The notes under the pieces: model-generated
The model's input: the letters and a program-made list of their open reading frames with translations, nothing else
Told to the model about the DNA's origin: nothing
Databases searched by the model: none
Shown here: positions 1 to 5,789 of the stretch, one piece after another
Layout: every line of letters starts with the position of its first letter
How positions within the stretch are numbered: position 1 is the first letter of the stretch
Assembly: GCA_964463485.1 (NCBI GenBank)
Contig: CAYXDO010000288.1
Span: 1-5,930, forward strand
Source: CAYXDO01 sp964463485
GTDB lineage: Bacteria > Myxococcota > Kuafuiibacteriia > Kuafuiibacteriales > Kuafuiibacteriaceae
Direction: 5' to 3'
DNA: 5,930 bases
Program-made: the position numbers and the translations under genes

Positions 1-132
1 TCGTGCGAATGCCGGGGTCCGAGCACGGCGCGTTGGCAAGCCGCTCTTGGTTTGCCGCGAGACCAGGATCTCCGTTCGATGACACGAGCCTTGTAAGCGA
101 CTCGCTGCTCTCCCGTTCGGTATGTTGTCGTG

Positions 133-1893
133 ATGTCGCGCCCCATCTGGATGGCCCTGCTCCTCGCCTGCTGTGGCTCGCCGAGCGCCTTCGACACACT
201 CAGCGACGATGCGCTCTGCGGAACGGGCCCCATAGACCCAGCCGCCATCCTGCTCCCGCGGCCGAAGCTCGTCCGGCGACTCGAACCGCCGTCTCGGCTA
301 ACTTCGCAGGAAGTCTCACTGAGTGGCGCTCTACCGCTCCCGTCGCTCGGCGTACTCATGGATGAGTTGGGTTTGCGGCCTGGAAATGGAGGTCTTCGTC
401 TCGAGGCCCTCGACGCGGAGGGTCTAGAGGAGGTCATCGAGCGTTGCGACCTCGACCCTCCGAGCTCACCGGAGGCTTACTTTCTCGCCACGACGGATGG
501 CCCTGACGGCCCTGTCGCGGTCCTCGCGGCCAACGACGAACGCGGTGGGTCACGCGCCACCGCTCTATTGAGCTCGATCCTCGCGGCCGGATTTCGGGAC
601 GCGGTGGTGTACGACGCACCGACCCAGCCGCTCCGCGGAATCCTCGAAGGGTTCTACGGCCCGCCATGGACGGCCGATGAGCGACTCGAAATGATCCGCT
701 TCGCATGGCGGACCCGCATGAATACGTACGTGTGGTCTCCCAAGGACGAGCTCGGCAGTCGACTTCTGTGGCGATTCGGTTACGGCGACGAAGAGCTCGC
801 GAGCCTGGCGTCCATGACCGAGCTCGGCGAGCGGCTGGGTATCGAGGTTTGCGCCCTACTCTCTCCCGGGATTGGCGTTGCCTACTCGAGCCAAGGCGAC
901 CGCGAGCTCGTGTTTCAGAAGCTCGAGCTATTCACCTCCTTGGGCGCGCGCTGCGTCGGGTTGGCTTTCGACGACATCGATCGATCGCTGCGCGACGAAG
1001 ACCAGGTGCGCTACGGCGGGGAGCTCGCTCGAGCCCAGGTCGACCTCGCGAACGACGTCGCGAGCCGAATTCACGCCGCGAGCCCAGAGGTCCGGTTCGG
1101 CTTCGTCCCAACCGACTACTCGTCTTCTGCGATGATGGCGAATCCGGAGTATTCGAGCGTCATCGCGGCCACGCTCTCGCCGAAGTCATTCGTGGGTTGG
1201 ACCGGTCCGGAGATCGTCTCTTCGTCGATAGTTGGCGACGATCTGAGTTGGGCAACCCAGCACCTCGCGCGAGCTCCGGTGGTCGGCGATAACTACCCAG
1301 TCGTGGATGGAGGCAGGAAGGGCGGGGCGCTGCAGCTCGGCGCGGTGGAGCGCCGCGACGCGCTCGCGGTCAGCCAGGCCGCCGGTTGGATCTCCAACGG
1401 AATGCCATTGCCGCTCGCTTCGCGGTTCGCGCTGGCGTCCGTCGCCGAGCTCACCTGGAATCCGGAGAGTTACCAACCTCTCGACTCCGAGGCCCGCGCT
1501 TTCTCCTTTTTGGAGCCCCACGACGCCGCCGACCTCGAGCTTCTCAGGGACACCTCGGCCCCGGGCCTCTTCGCGCGCCCTTCGAGGCTCGAAGCTCAGG
1601 TGACGGAGTATCTGGAGAGTTATCCGGCGCCGCACGCGGAGTTGACTCGGACGTTGAGTCGCCTGGCCAGCCTGCCGGCACGCATGGCGACCGGAAAGCT
1701 CGCCAAGGAGCTTCGCCCCTGGCTCGAGTTGCTCGCGGCGTACGGCGACCTCGGCCTGCGGCTCATGGGAAAAGCGCCCGCCTCGGAGAGTGATGCCGAC
1801 CTGGGCCGGGAGGCGCGTCTCCTGGAGGCGTCGAACGTTAGAGTCAGTGATCAGCTCCCAAGGCTGATCGACGAGCTTCTCCGGCTCAGGTGA
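133..1893 (+). CDS. GH84-family beta-N-acetylglucosaminidase (O-GlcNAcase-like) lipoprotein
   Basis: Predicted glycoside hydrolase family 84 enzyme of 586 residues, which would remove terminal beta-linked N-acetylglucosamine by substrate-assisted catalysis. The N-terminus MSRPIWMALLLAC ends in a lipobox (LLAC, Cys13), so I infer a lipoprotein outside the inner membrane. Residues about 45-160 resemble the small alpha/beta domain (GH20b-like) that precedes GH84 barrels. The barrel, about 165-465, carries ILEGFYGPPW (170-179), YVWSPKDE with Lys204, LAFDDID with the catalytic pair Asp280-Asp281, FVPTDY with Tyr329, and DNYPVVD with Asn387 and Asp392. These match human OGA Lys98, Asp174/175, Tyr219, Asn280 and Asp285 by my own alignment. 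The C-terminal 120 residues look helical. Residue 385 is Gly where the family usually has Trp. GTG at 130 is an alternative start; no clear Shine-Dalgarno precedes either. The family call is firm; activity and substrate are not. Confidence 0.92.
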   Translation: MSRPIWMALLLACCGSPSAFDTLSDDALCGTGPIDPAAILLPRPKLVRRLEPPSRLTSQEVSLSGALPLPSLGVLMDELGLRPGNGGLRLEALDAEGLEEVIERCDLDPPSSPEAYFLATTDGPDGPVAVLAANDERGGSRATALLSSILAAGFRDAVVYDAPTQPLRGILEGFYGPPWTADERLEMIRFAWRTRMNTYVWSPKDELGSRLLWRFGYGDEELASLASMTELGERLGIEVCALLSPGIGVAYSSQGDRELVFQKLELFTSLGARCVGLAFDDIDRSLRDEDQVRYGGELARAQVDLANDVASRIHAASPEVRFGFVPTDYSSSAMMANPEYSSVIAATLSPKSFVGWTGPEIVSSSIVGDDLSWATQHLARAPVVGDNYPVVDGGRKGGALQLGAVERRDALAVSQAAGWISNGMPLPLASRFALASVAELTWNPESYQPLDSEARAFSFLEPHDAADLELLRDTSAPGLFARPSRLEAQVTEYLESYPAPHAELTRTLSRLASLPARMATGKLAKELRPWLELLAAYGDLGLRLMGKAPASESDADLGREARLLEASNVRVSDQLPRLIDELLRLR

Positions 1894-2034
1894 CTCTGGG
1901 CGACCGGGCGCGGCCCGATCCAGAACGACAGCGACTTGCTCGTCTTCAGAATCGCGAATGCCGACTTCCCTTCAAGTCAAGCTTCTCCGGCTCTGCCTCC
2001 GGTCGTCTACGACGCGACGTGACTGGGGCAGTTA

Positions 2035-2532
2035 GTGACGGCGGTCGTCGTCGTCGGCGCAACCTCCCCCGAAGCGCTCCTCGCACGAGTCCGAGGGTAC
2101 GTGTCGGAAGGCGTGCGTTTGTCGACGATCGGCTTCGGGACGGGCAGCTACCGCGACCAGATGATGGAGCAGCTCGCCAACGACGGGAACGGAAACTACT
2201 TTTACATCGACAGCCCACGGCAGGCCGAGCGGGTCTTCGAGCTTGGGTTCGACGGTATGATTCAAGACGTCGCACGCCCCATCGATCGCGCACCGGAGGA
2301 CTTCAGGTTCGCCGTGGCCGTCATGGGAGCCGCCGAGTTGCTGCGGAACAGCCCCTATGCCGAGGCCTGGAGTTTCGACCGCGTGCTGAATCTGCTCGCG
2401 GACTCCAAGAACACCGATCCGGACCGCGAAGAGCTCGTCGCGCTCCTCCAAAGCGCGCGTGCGGCCAGCGCGGTGCCTCCGGCGAAGCTCAGCTCGATCG
2501 TCCGGAGTGACCCCAGGACGCGCAAGCGGTGA
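2035..2532 (+). pseudogene. Remnant of YfbK-like VWA / DUF3520 protein, 5'-truncated with internal deletion
   Basis: The 165 codons contain two recognisable but non-adjacent pieces of a YfbK-type protein, normally a secreted or lipid-anchored protein of roughly 500-650 residues. Codons about 6-80 are the last part of the von Willebrand A domain: VGATSPEALL, then VRLSTIGFGTGSYRDQMMEQ and GNGNYFYIDS. The text then jumps after MIQDVA (near 2272) straight to EDFRFAVAVMGAAELLRNSP and WSFDRVLNLL, which belong to the C-terminal DUF3520 domain. About 100-150 residues that normally lie between are missing, with the frame kept. The VWA front, including the metal-binding DxSxS motif, is absent. The same frame is closed by TGA at 2020-2022, and nothing VWA-like is readable between there and the GH84 stop. 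GTG at 2035 could nominally start the ORF, but the product would lack a complete domain. I call it a deletion remnant; expression as a short protein cannot be excluded. Confidence 0.83.
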
Positions 2533-2600
2533 ACGGAAGCCCTGAAGCAAAGCGCGGGCGCTACGGACGTCTCGACTCGGTAAGGAAAGATACTCCGCCA

Positions 2601-2628
2601 TTGACTTAGTCCGCCGCTGACCTAGGCT
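2601..2628 (+). promoter_or_regulatory. Candidate sigma70-type promoter of the toxin-antitoxin pair
   Basis: TTGACT (2601-2606) and TAGGCT (2623-2628) are separated by 16 bases. The -35 matches five of six consensus bases; the -10 keeps the T, A and final T. Transcription would start around 2635, almost at the GTG (2637) of the toxin gene, so the message would be nearly leaderless. GACTTAGTC (2603-2611) is an imperfect palindrome over the -35 and could be an operator for the HTH antitoxin, which is typically autoregulatory. Inference from sequence only. Confidence 0.42.
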
Positions 2629-2636
2629 GGGAACAC

Positions 2637-2928
2637 GTGCGCGTCGAATGGGACGAGGCCAAGAACGCCGCCAACCAGGCGAAGCATGGCGTTTCCTTCG
2701 AAAAGTGAGTCTACTTTTCAGTTCGGGCGCCGACTATCTCGAGATCTTCGACGACCCGCACTCGATCGACGACGATCGATTCATCTGTATCGGATTCCTC
2801 CACCGGGGCGTGGTCGTCGCGATCAAACCGAACCCGAGGACGAAGTCGTTCGCATCATCTCCGCTCGCTGGGCCACCCGTCCAGAGGAAGAGCGCTTCGC
2901 TGAGTACATGAAGGGAAGGACGCCATGA
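2637..2928 (+). pseudogene. brnT: BrnT-family toxin gene broken by two -1 frameshifts
   Basis: BrnT toxins are small RelE-like ribonucleases that cut RNA and inhibit translation. The protein is readable here only across three frames. Frame A starts at GTG 2637 and gives VEWDEAKNAANQAKHGVSFE, the typical BrnT N-terminus, then hits TGA at 2706. Frame B carries ADYLEIFDDPHS, DDDRFICIGF and HRGVVVA from about 2705 to 2824. Frame C carries TEPEDEVVRIISARWATRPE to the TGA at 2926-2928. Each switch equals loss of one base, near 2702-2704 in an A-run and near 2823-2825. Restoring two bases gives 97 residues, a normal BrnT length. The end overlaps the antitoxin start by ATGA, the coupled arrangement expected of a TA operon. 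Either the toxin is inactivated or the sequence carries two indel errors. A -1 ribosomal slip is conceivable at the first site (AAAAG before a stop) but not at the second. Confidence 0.85.
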
Positions 2929-3221
2929 GTGAGACCGAGGTTCCAGAACTGGGCGACGAAGATTTTGCCAAGGCTATCCCCGCCAAGGTCCGGAGGCGGC
3001 TGAGGAAGGGCGACTTTCGTTCCGGCGACGACATCGCGAGTCTGCGAAAGTTCACCGGCTTGACCCAGACTCAGTTTGCTACTGCCATGGGTATCAGTGT
3101 CCACACGCTCCGAAACTGGGAACAAGGCCGACGCCGTCCGGAAGGGCCAGCTATCAGTTTGCTCCGCATCGCGGCAAGGCATCCGAGGATCCTTCATGAG
3201 AACCTGGAGTCGGCGGCATGA
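2925..3221 (+). CDS. XRE-type helix-turn-helix antitoxin
   Basis: A 98-residue protein, predicted DNA-binding antitoxin and autorepressor partner of the upstream BrnT-like gene. Residues 1-35 form an acidic then basic lead (DEDFAKAIPAKVRRRLRKGD). Residues about 37-75 are the helix-turn-helix: LTQTQFATAMGISVHTLRNW, with WEQGRRRPEGPA closing it, a signature of HigA/NadS-like antitoxins. The tail SLLRIAARHP is also usual for that group. The ATG at 2925 overlaps the toxin stop, and AAGGA (2916-2920) sits four bases upstream, so the start is well supported. The frame is intact with no missing core residue. Canonical BrnT partners are BrnA ribbon-helix-helix proteins, so this is a non-standard pairing or a partner swap. 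With the toxin gene broken it may persist as an orphan regulator. Confidence 0.9.
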   Translation: MSETEVPELGDEDFAKAIPAKVRRRLRKGDFRSGDDIASLRKFTGLTQTQFATAMGISVHTLRNWEQGRRRPEGPAISLLRIAARHPRILHENLESAA

Positions 3222-3275
3222 TCAGACCATCGTCGTCATCGTCGGCGTTGTCGTGGAGGTGGAGGTGGACGAACT
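3222..3275 (+). repeat. Low-complexity triplet/hexamer tract
   Basis: Directly after the antitoxin stop, CGTCGTCATCGTCGGCG-type TCG triplets run into GGAGGTGGAGGTGGACG, a tandem GGAGGT/GGTGGA tract. The text is biased but not a perfect array. Open frames across it translate to strings such as VVVEVEVD and look non-coding. Such mosaics are frequent between genes in myxobacteria; a role is not apparent. Confidence 0.5.
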
Positions 3276-3376
3276 CGTGGGGCTGGGCGAGAAACGTGGG
3301 CGCGGGGGTGGACGAAATTCAGGGTCCCACACTTACACTTACAATCACGTTCGCGACGCTGGCACTTCTTAGCGCC

Positions 3377-3500
3377 ATGGCAACCCACGCCCGTGACTTT
3401 TTGGAAAAACAGAGCGACCTCGACGAGGAGCGAGGCGCTACGAGGAACTCGCAATCACTCTTCTTGCCAAGACCCAGGTGAGTGGGCAAAAGCTCAGTCG
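3377..3500 (+). pseudogene. Possible frameshifted remnant of a small protein gene
   Basis: Inside the 486-base gap between the antitoxin and the acyltransferase, ATG 3377 begins MATHARDFLEKQSDLDEER, which has protein-like amphipathic text. About 3433 the sensible text moves one frame back and continues RYEELAITLLAKTQ. Joined, this reads as a short, charged helical protein. It vaguely recalls small antitoxins of the addiction-module component type (LPxEERxELAxxLL), but I cannot name a family. The switch again equals loss of one base. Downstream of about 3500 the text becomes repeat-derived. The rest of the 3222-3707 gap holds simple repeats and nothing else I can support. Confidence 0.3.
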
Positions 3501-3504
3501 TTTC

Positions 3505-3563
3505 GGGACCGGGACCCGGACTTCGAGCTCGTGCTCGTTCGTGCTCGTGCTCGTGCTCGTGAG
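3505..3563 (+). repeat. Tandem GGGACC and GTGCTC hexamer mosaic
   Basis: GGGACCGGGACC (3505-3516) is followed by GAGCTC, then several GTGCTC units interrupted by one GTTC (about 3525-3563). Another GGGACCGGGTCC lies at 3632-3643. On the opposite strand this reads as His-Glu/Arg-Ala dipeptide runs, the mark of a spurious frame. It is an intergenic simple-sequence mosaic, not a gene. Confidence 0.7.
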
Positions 3564-3707
3564 ATTTCGAGGGCTTACGGTACGGAAGCTCAAGGTCGAT
3601 TTCCACCGCAGTAGGCTCACCGATCGGCACTGGGACCGGGTCCGTTTTCGTCTCGTCTCGATGAAAGACACCCCTACCGGCGGGCGTTTTCTGGCACAAC
3701 GGGTTCC

Positions 3708-4514
3708 ATGGCTCGAATGTCGACCCGGCGAAAGCTCGCGATCGCCACCTGGGACACTCCGCGAGAAGGCAACATCTACGGAAAGCTCGTCGTCGACGCC
3801 GAGGCCGTCTTGGCTTGGATCGAAGCCGAGCGGCAGCGCACGGGCGAGAAGATCACGCTGACTCACGTCGTCGGCAAGGCCTGCGCCCTGGCGTTGCGGC
3901 GGGCCCCCACGCTCAACGGCCGCATCTTCCTGGGATCCTACGTACCCTTCGACGAGGTCAGCGTCTCGTTCCTCGTCGCGGTCGACGGAGGTAACGACCT
4001 CGCCAAGGCGCTCGTTCGGGGTGCGGACAAAAAGCCGGTCGCCGAAGTGGCGCGGGAGCTCCGCGAACGCTCGGATCGCTTGAAAGCGGGCAAGGACGAT
4101 GAGTTCGAGAAATCGAAGGGACTCCTGCGATTGCTCCCGACTTGGGTGCTCCGGCCGATGGTTCATTTCGTAGGCTGGCTCGCGAGCTGCGCGGGCGTCA
4201 CTATCAAGGCGTTGGGCGTGGAGGCCTTCCCGTTCGGTGCGTGTATCATCACGAGCGTTGGCATGTTCGGTCTCGACGAAGGGTACGCGCCCCCGACTCC
4301 GTGGGCTCACGTTCCGCTCTACGTCCTGATCGGCGCGGTACGAAAGCAACCCACGGTGATCGACGACCAGATCGTGATTAGGTCTCAAGTCACACTCACC
4401 GCGACGATCGACCACCGCTACGTGGATGGGTACCAAGGCGCGCTCTTGGCCCAGACCATGCGCGAGGTCTTCGCGAACCCGGCGATCTTGGACACGGAGC
4501 CCTCGCAGCCATGA
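3708..4514 (+). CDS. Stand-alone 2-oxoacid dehydrogenase E2-type acyltransferase domain protein
   Basis: A 268-residue protein of the chloramphenicol acetyltransferase-like fold, matching the catalytic domain of dihydrolipoamide acyltransferases (E2). The active-site motif DHRYVDG (235-241) is complete: His236 is the general base and Asp240 the partner residue. Upstream, ITSVGMFGLDEGYAPPTPW (181-199) and VPLYVLIGAVRKQP (202-215) are the conserved stretches preceding that motif. Residues 50-70 (TLTHVVGKACALALRRAP) are the usual early helix. A hydrophobic segment at about 139-165 may touch a membrane or partner. There is no lipoyl domain and no subunit-binding domain, and no E1 or E3 gene is nearby, so it is unlikely to be a normal complex core; the acyl acceptor is unknown. 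ATG 3708 is the first in-frame start, and ATG 3717 is an equally plausible one (MSTRRKLAIATW). Fold and active site are firm, reaction is not. Confidence 0.9.
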   Translation: MARMSTRRKLAIATWDTPREGNIYGKLVVDAEAVLAWIEAERQRTGEKITLTHVVGKACALALRRAPTLNGRIFLGSYVPFDEVSVSFLVAVDGGNDLAKALVRGADKKPVAEVARELRERSDRLKAGKDDEFEKSKGLLRLLPTWVLRPMVHFVGWLASCAGVTIKALGVEAFPFGACIITSVGMFGLDEGYAPPTPWAHVPLYVLIGAVRKQPTVIDDQIVIRSQVTLTATIDHRYVDGYQGALLAQTMREVFANPAILDTEPSQP

Positions 4515-4534
4515 GTACTCCAACGCGACTGCCG

Positions 4535-4611
4535 GGGCGCACGGACCCTGGGACACAGCAGCCACGGCAGGGACCGCAGGGATCTTGCCTGCGGTCCCAG
4601 GTCCGTGCCCC
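4535..4611. repeat. Nested palindrome, probable dispersed intergenic (REP-like) element
   Basis: GGGACCGCAGG (4570-4580) and CCTGCGGTCCC (4588-4598) form a perfect 11-bp stem around a 7-base loop, GATCTTG. An outer stem pairs 4535-4548 (GGGGCGCACGGACC) with GGTCCGTGCCCC at 4600-4611, with a two-base bulge. Read through, it gives AGILPAVP, a peptide I associate with spurious ORFs over dispersed repeats in several bacterial phyla. It follows the acyltransferase stop by 20 bases, so the transcript could fold and end there, but there is no T-run. The remaining 4612-4721 shows nothing beyond the ribosome-binding site. Confidence 0.65.
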
Positions 4612-4710
4612 TGGGCGAAGGAGCCGCGGACAAGCTGATGGCTGCACACGATGAACGGCCAACCGTAGCCTTGGATTCATAGCAAGGACGGCGTTGCTGG
4701 AAGGGTCATG

Positions 4711-4716
4711 AGGAGG
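4711..4716 (+). promoter_or_regulatory. Strong Shine-Dalgarno for the Cys-rich protein
   Basis: AGGAGG lies five bases before ATG 4722. It fixes the start of the downstream gene and makes the short hydrophobic N-terminus MLHLAFLLSFAA its real beginning. Confidence 0.8.
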
Positions 4717-4721
4717 CCTGC

Positions 4722-5753
4722 ATGCTTCACCTGGCATTTCTGCTGAGTTTTGCGGCCGAGTCCGTCCGTCCCCCCGACGGCGGCAACGACTACCCGGACA
4801 GCGGGGCCGAGCCTGACTCCGGGATCCCGTGCGACGGAACGGAGCCTCGCTGCGAGGGAGCGACGCTCCGCCACTGTTCCGAGCAGGAGGTGGTTCTCTT
4901 CGATTGCGCCGCCCTCGATCCCGTTCGAGGGAGCTCCTGTGGCCTGTGGCAAGGCAGCGCCGAGTGCCTTCTGCCGGTTGGGGCGAATTGCGGGAGCGTC
5001 GTCCTCCGAAGCCCTCGCGGCGGGTGGTCCTGCGAGGGCGTCGAATCCGGGTGCGTCGAAGGCCCTTCCGCGACCCAGTGCGTCGAAGGTACGGGATCGT
5101 GTTCTCCGGGCCAGGTGGGAACATGCTCTGGCCCGCGTGCGCTCCTCGGGTGCTTCGGAGGCCAGCCCAGTCTGCTTGCGTGCGATCTCTACGGAGGATC
5201 CTGCGCCGGTGGCGGTTGCATCGAGCTCCCCGCAGGCTCGAGCTGTGGCGGCCGCATGATGCAGTGCGCGGCCGGGCTATTCTGCGGTCCCGGAGGAACC
5301 TGCCGGCCGAACGCGGACGCCGGCACTCTCGGCGACGGGCACTCGATCGACATGGGCCCGAACCTTCAGGATGCCCAATCCCCTGCGCCCAACGATGCCG
5401 GTGCAATCGACGCAGACGATCGCTCCCCCATGGACGGCTCCGACGCCGGCACCGGCAATGGGCACTCGAAGGAGAGTTGTAGCTGCGCTGCGACCCACCA
5501 GGACCGCCTCGCGTCACCGTGCTGGTTTGTGTTGGTCGTCGTGGCCCTGCTGAGCGGACGACGAGCGCTTCGGTCGGTTGTCGAGGCCCTCCGGCACTCA
5601 CTTGCCTCGAACCGACTCGTCCCGAAGCGCCGAGGCCCGACCTCAAAATCGAGCCAAACGTCTTCCGTGTTCTCCGTGTGCTTGCTCTGTGATCTCCGTG
5701 GTCAGAATCTTCGCGGCGCAACACGGGTTTCGGGGGTCAGTGATCCTCTGTAG
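4722..5753 (+). CDS. Cys-rich secreted protein with MYXO-CTERM-like sorting signal and unusual C-terminal extension
   Basis: A 343-residue predicted exported protein of unknown function. MLHLAFLLSFAA looks like a short signal peptide, although it lacks a basic N-region. Residues 37-194 contain 20 cysteines in loose repeats of the type C-x-G...L..C, for example CEGATLRHC and CAAGLFCGPGGTC, likely disulfide-bonded outside the cytoplasm. Residues 195-250 are an Asp/Ala/Gly/Pro spacer with several DAG units. Then CSC (253-255), a hydrophobic segment PCWFVLVVVALLSG (266-279) and RRALR (280-284) form a MYXO-CTERM-like tripartite signal, which in myxobacteria directs processing and surface anchoring. 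Such proteins normally stop just after the Arg cluster. Here the frame runs another 59 residues through repeat-like DNA, suggesting loss of the original stop. Start fixed by the AGGAGG upstream. No enzyme motif seen. Confidence 0.85.
   Translation: MLHLAFLLSFAAESVRPPDGGNDYPDSGAEPDSGIPCDGTEPRCEGATLRHCSEQEVVLFDCAALDPVRGSSCGLWQGSAECLLPVGANCGSVVLRSPRGGWSCEGVESGCVEGPSATQCVEGTGSCSPGQVGTCSGPRALLGCFGGQPSLLACDLYGGSCAGGGCIELPAGSSCGGRMMQCAAGLFCGPGGTCRPNADAGTLGDGHSIDMGPNLQDAQSPAPNDAGAIDADDRSPMDGSDAGTGNGHSKESCSCAATHQDRLASPCWFVLVVVALLSGRRALRSVVEALRHSLASNRLVPKRRGPTSKSSQTSSVFSVCLLCDLRGQNLRGATRVSGVSDPL
5661..5710. repeat. Degenerate TCTCCGTG repeat tract, likely dispersed
   Basis: TCTTCCGTGTTCTCCGTG is followed by a second cluster, TCTCCGTGG, at 5693-5701, so the unit TCTCCGTG recurs three times. 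The complement (CACGGAGA...) is a dispersed tract I have seen as intergenic text in many bacterial genomes; that recognition comes from memory. It lies inside the C-terminal extension of the Cys-rich gene and encodes SSQTSSVFSV there. Confidence 0.5.
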
Positions 5754-5789
5754 CGAGAAATTCGTCGAGACTTCGCTGATTCCGGATCA

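Noticed and set aside
91..126. Possible promoter TTGTAA ... TATGTT before the GH84 gene
   Set aside because: The spacing is 24 bases, too long for a sigma70 promoter, and TATGTT lies against the start codon.
3..365. 120-codon + strand frame at the window start
   Set aside because: Arg/Pro/Ala-rich text overlapping the lipoprotein signal and start of the GH84 gene in another frame; nothing recognisable in 1-129 on either strand.
2032..2601. Minus-strand frame of 189 codons over the VWA remnant
   Set aside because: The + strand clearly carries VWA and DUF3520 motifs; the minus text has none.
2815..2830. Programmed -1 frameshift at the second BrnT break
   Set aside because: GCG ATC AAA lacks a slippery heptamer that would re-pair after a -1 slip, so a base deletion or sequence error is more likely.
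2648..2911. 87-codon ORF taken as a complete small gene
   Set aside because: Only its middle (ADYLEIFDDPHS to HRGVVVA) is BrnT; its start and end are out-of-frame text, so it is a segment of the frameshifted toxin gene.
3218..3481. ORF starting with an ATGA overlap on the antitoxin stop, as if a third operon gene
   Set aside because: Its first 50 codons are low-complexity (Ser and Trp-Arg runs) from triplet repeats; only the later MATHARDFLEK part looks protein-like, and that is listed separately as a remnant.
3438..4649. Long minus-strand open frame (403 codons) opposite the acyltransferase gene
   Set aside because: It is the mirror of a recognised E2-type gene plus a hexamer repeat (His-Glu runs) and shows no family motif; long antisense frames are common in GC-rich DNA.
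4396..5724. Minus-strand open frame (442 codons) opposite the Cys-rich gene
   Set aside because: Arg/Pro-rich shadow text with no domain; the + strand gene has an AGGAGG site, a signal peptide and an ordered Cys pattern.
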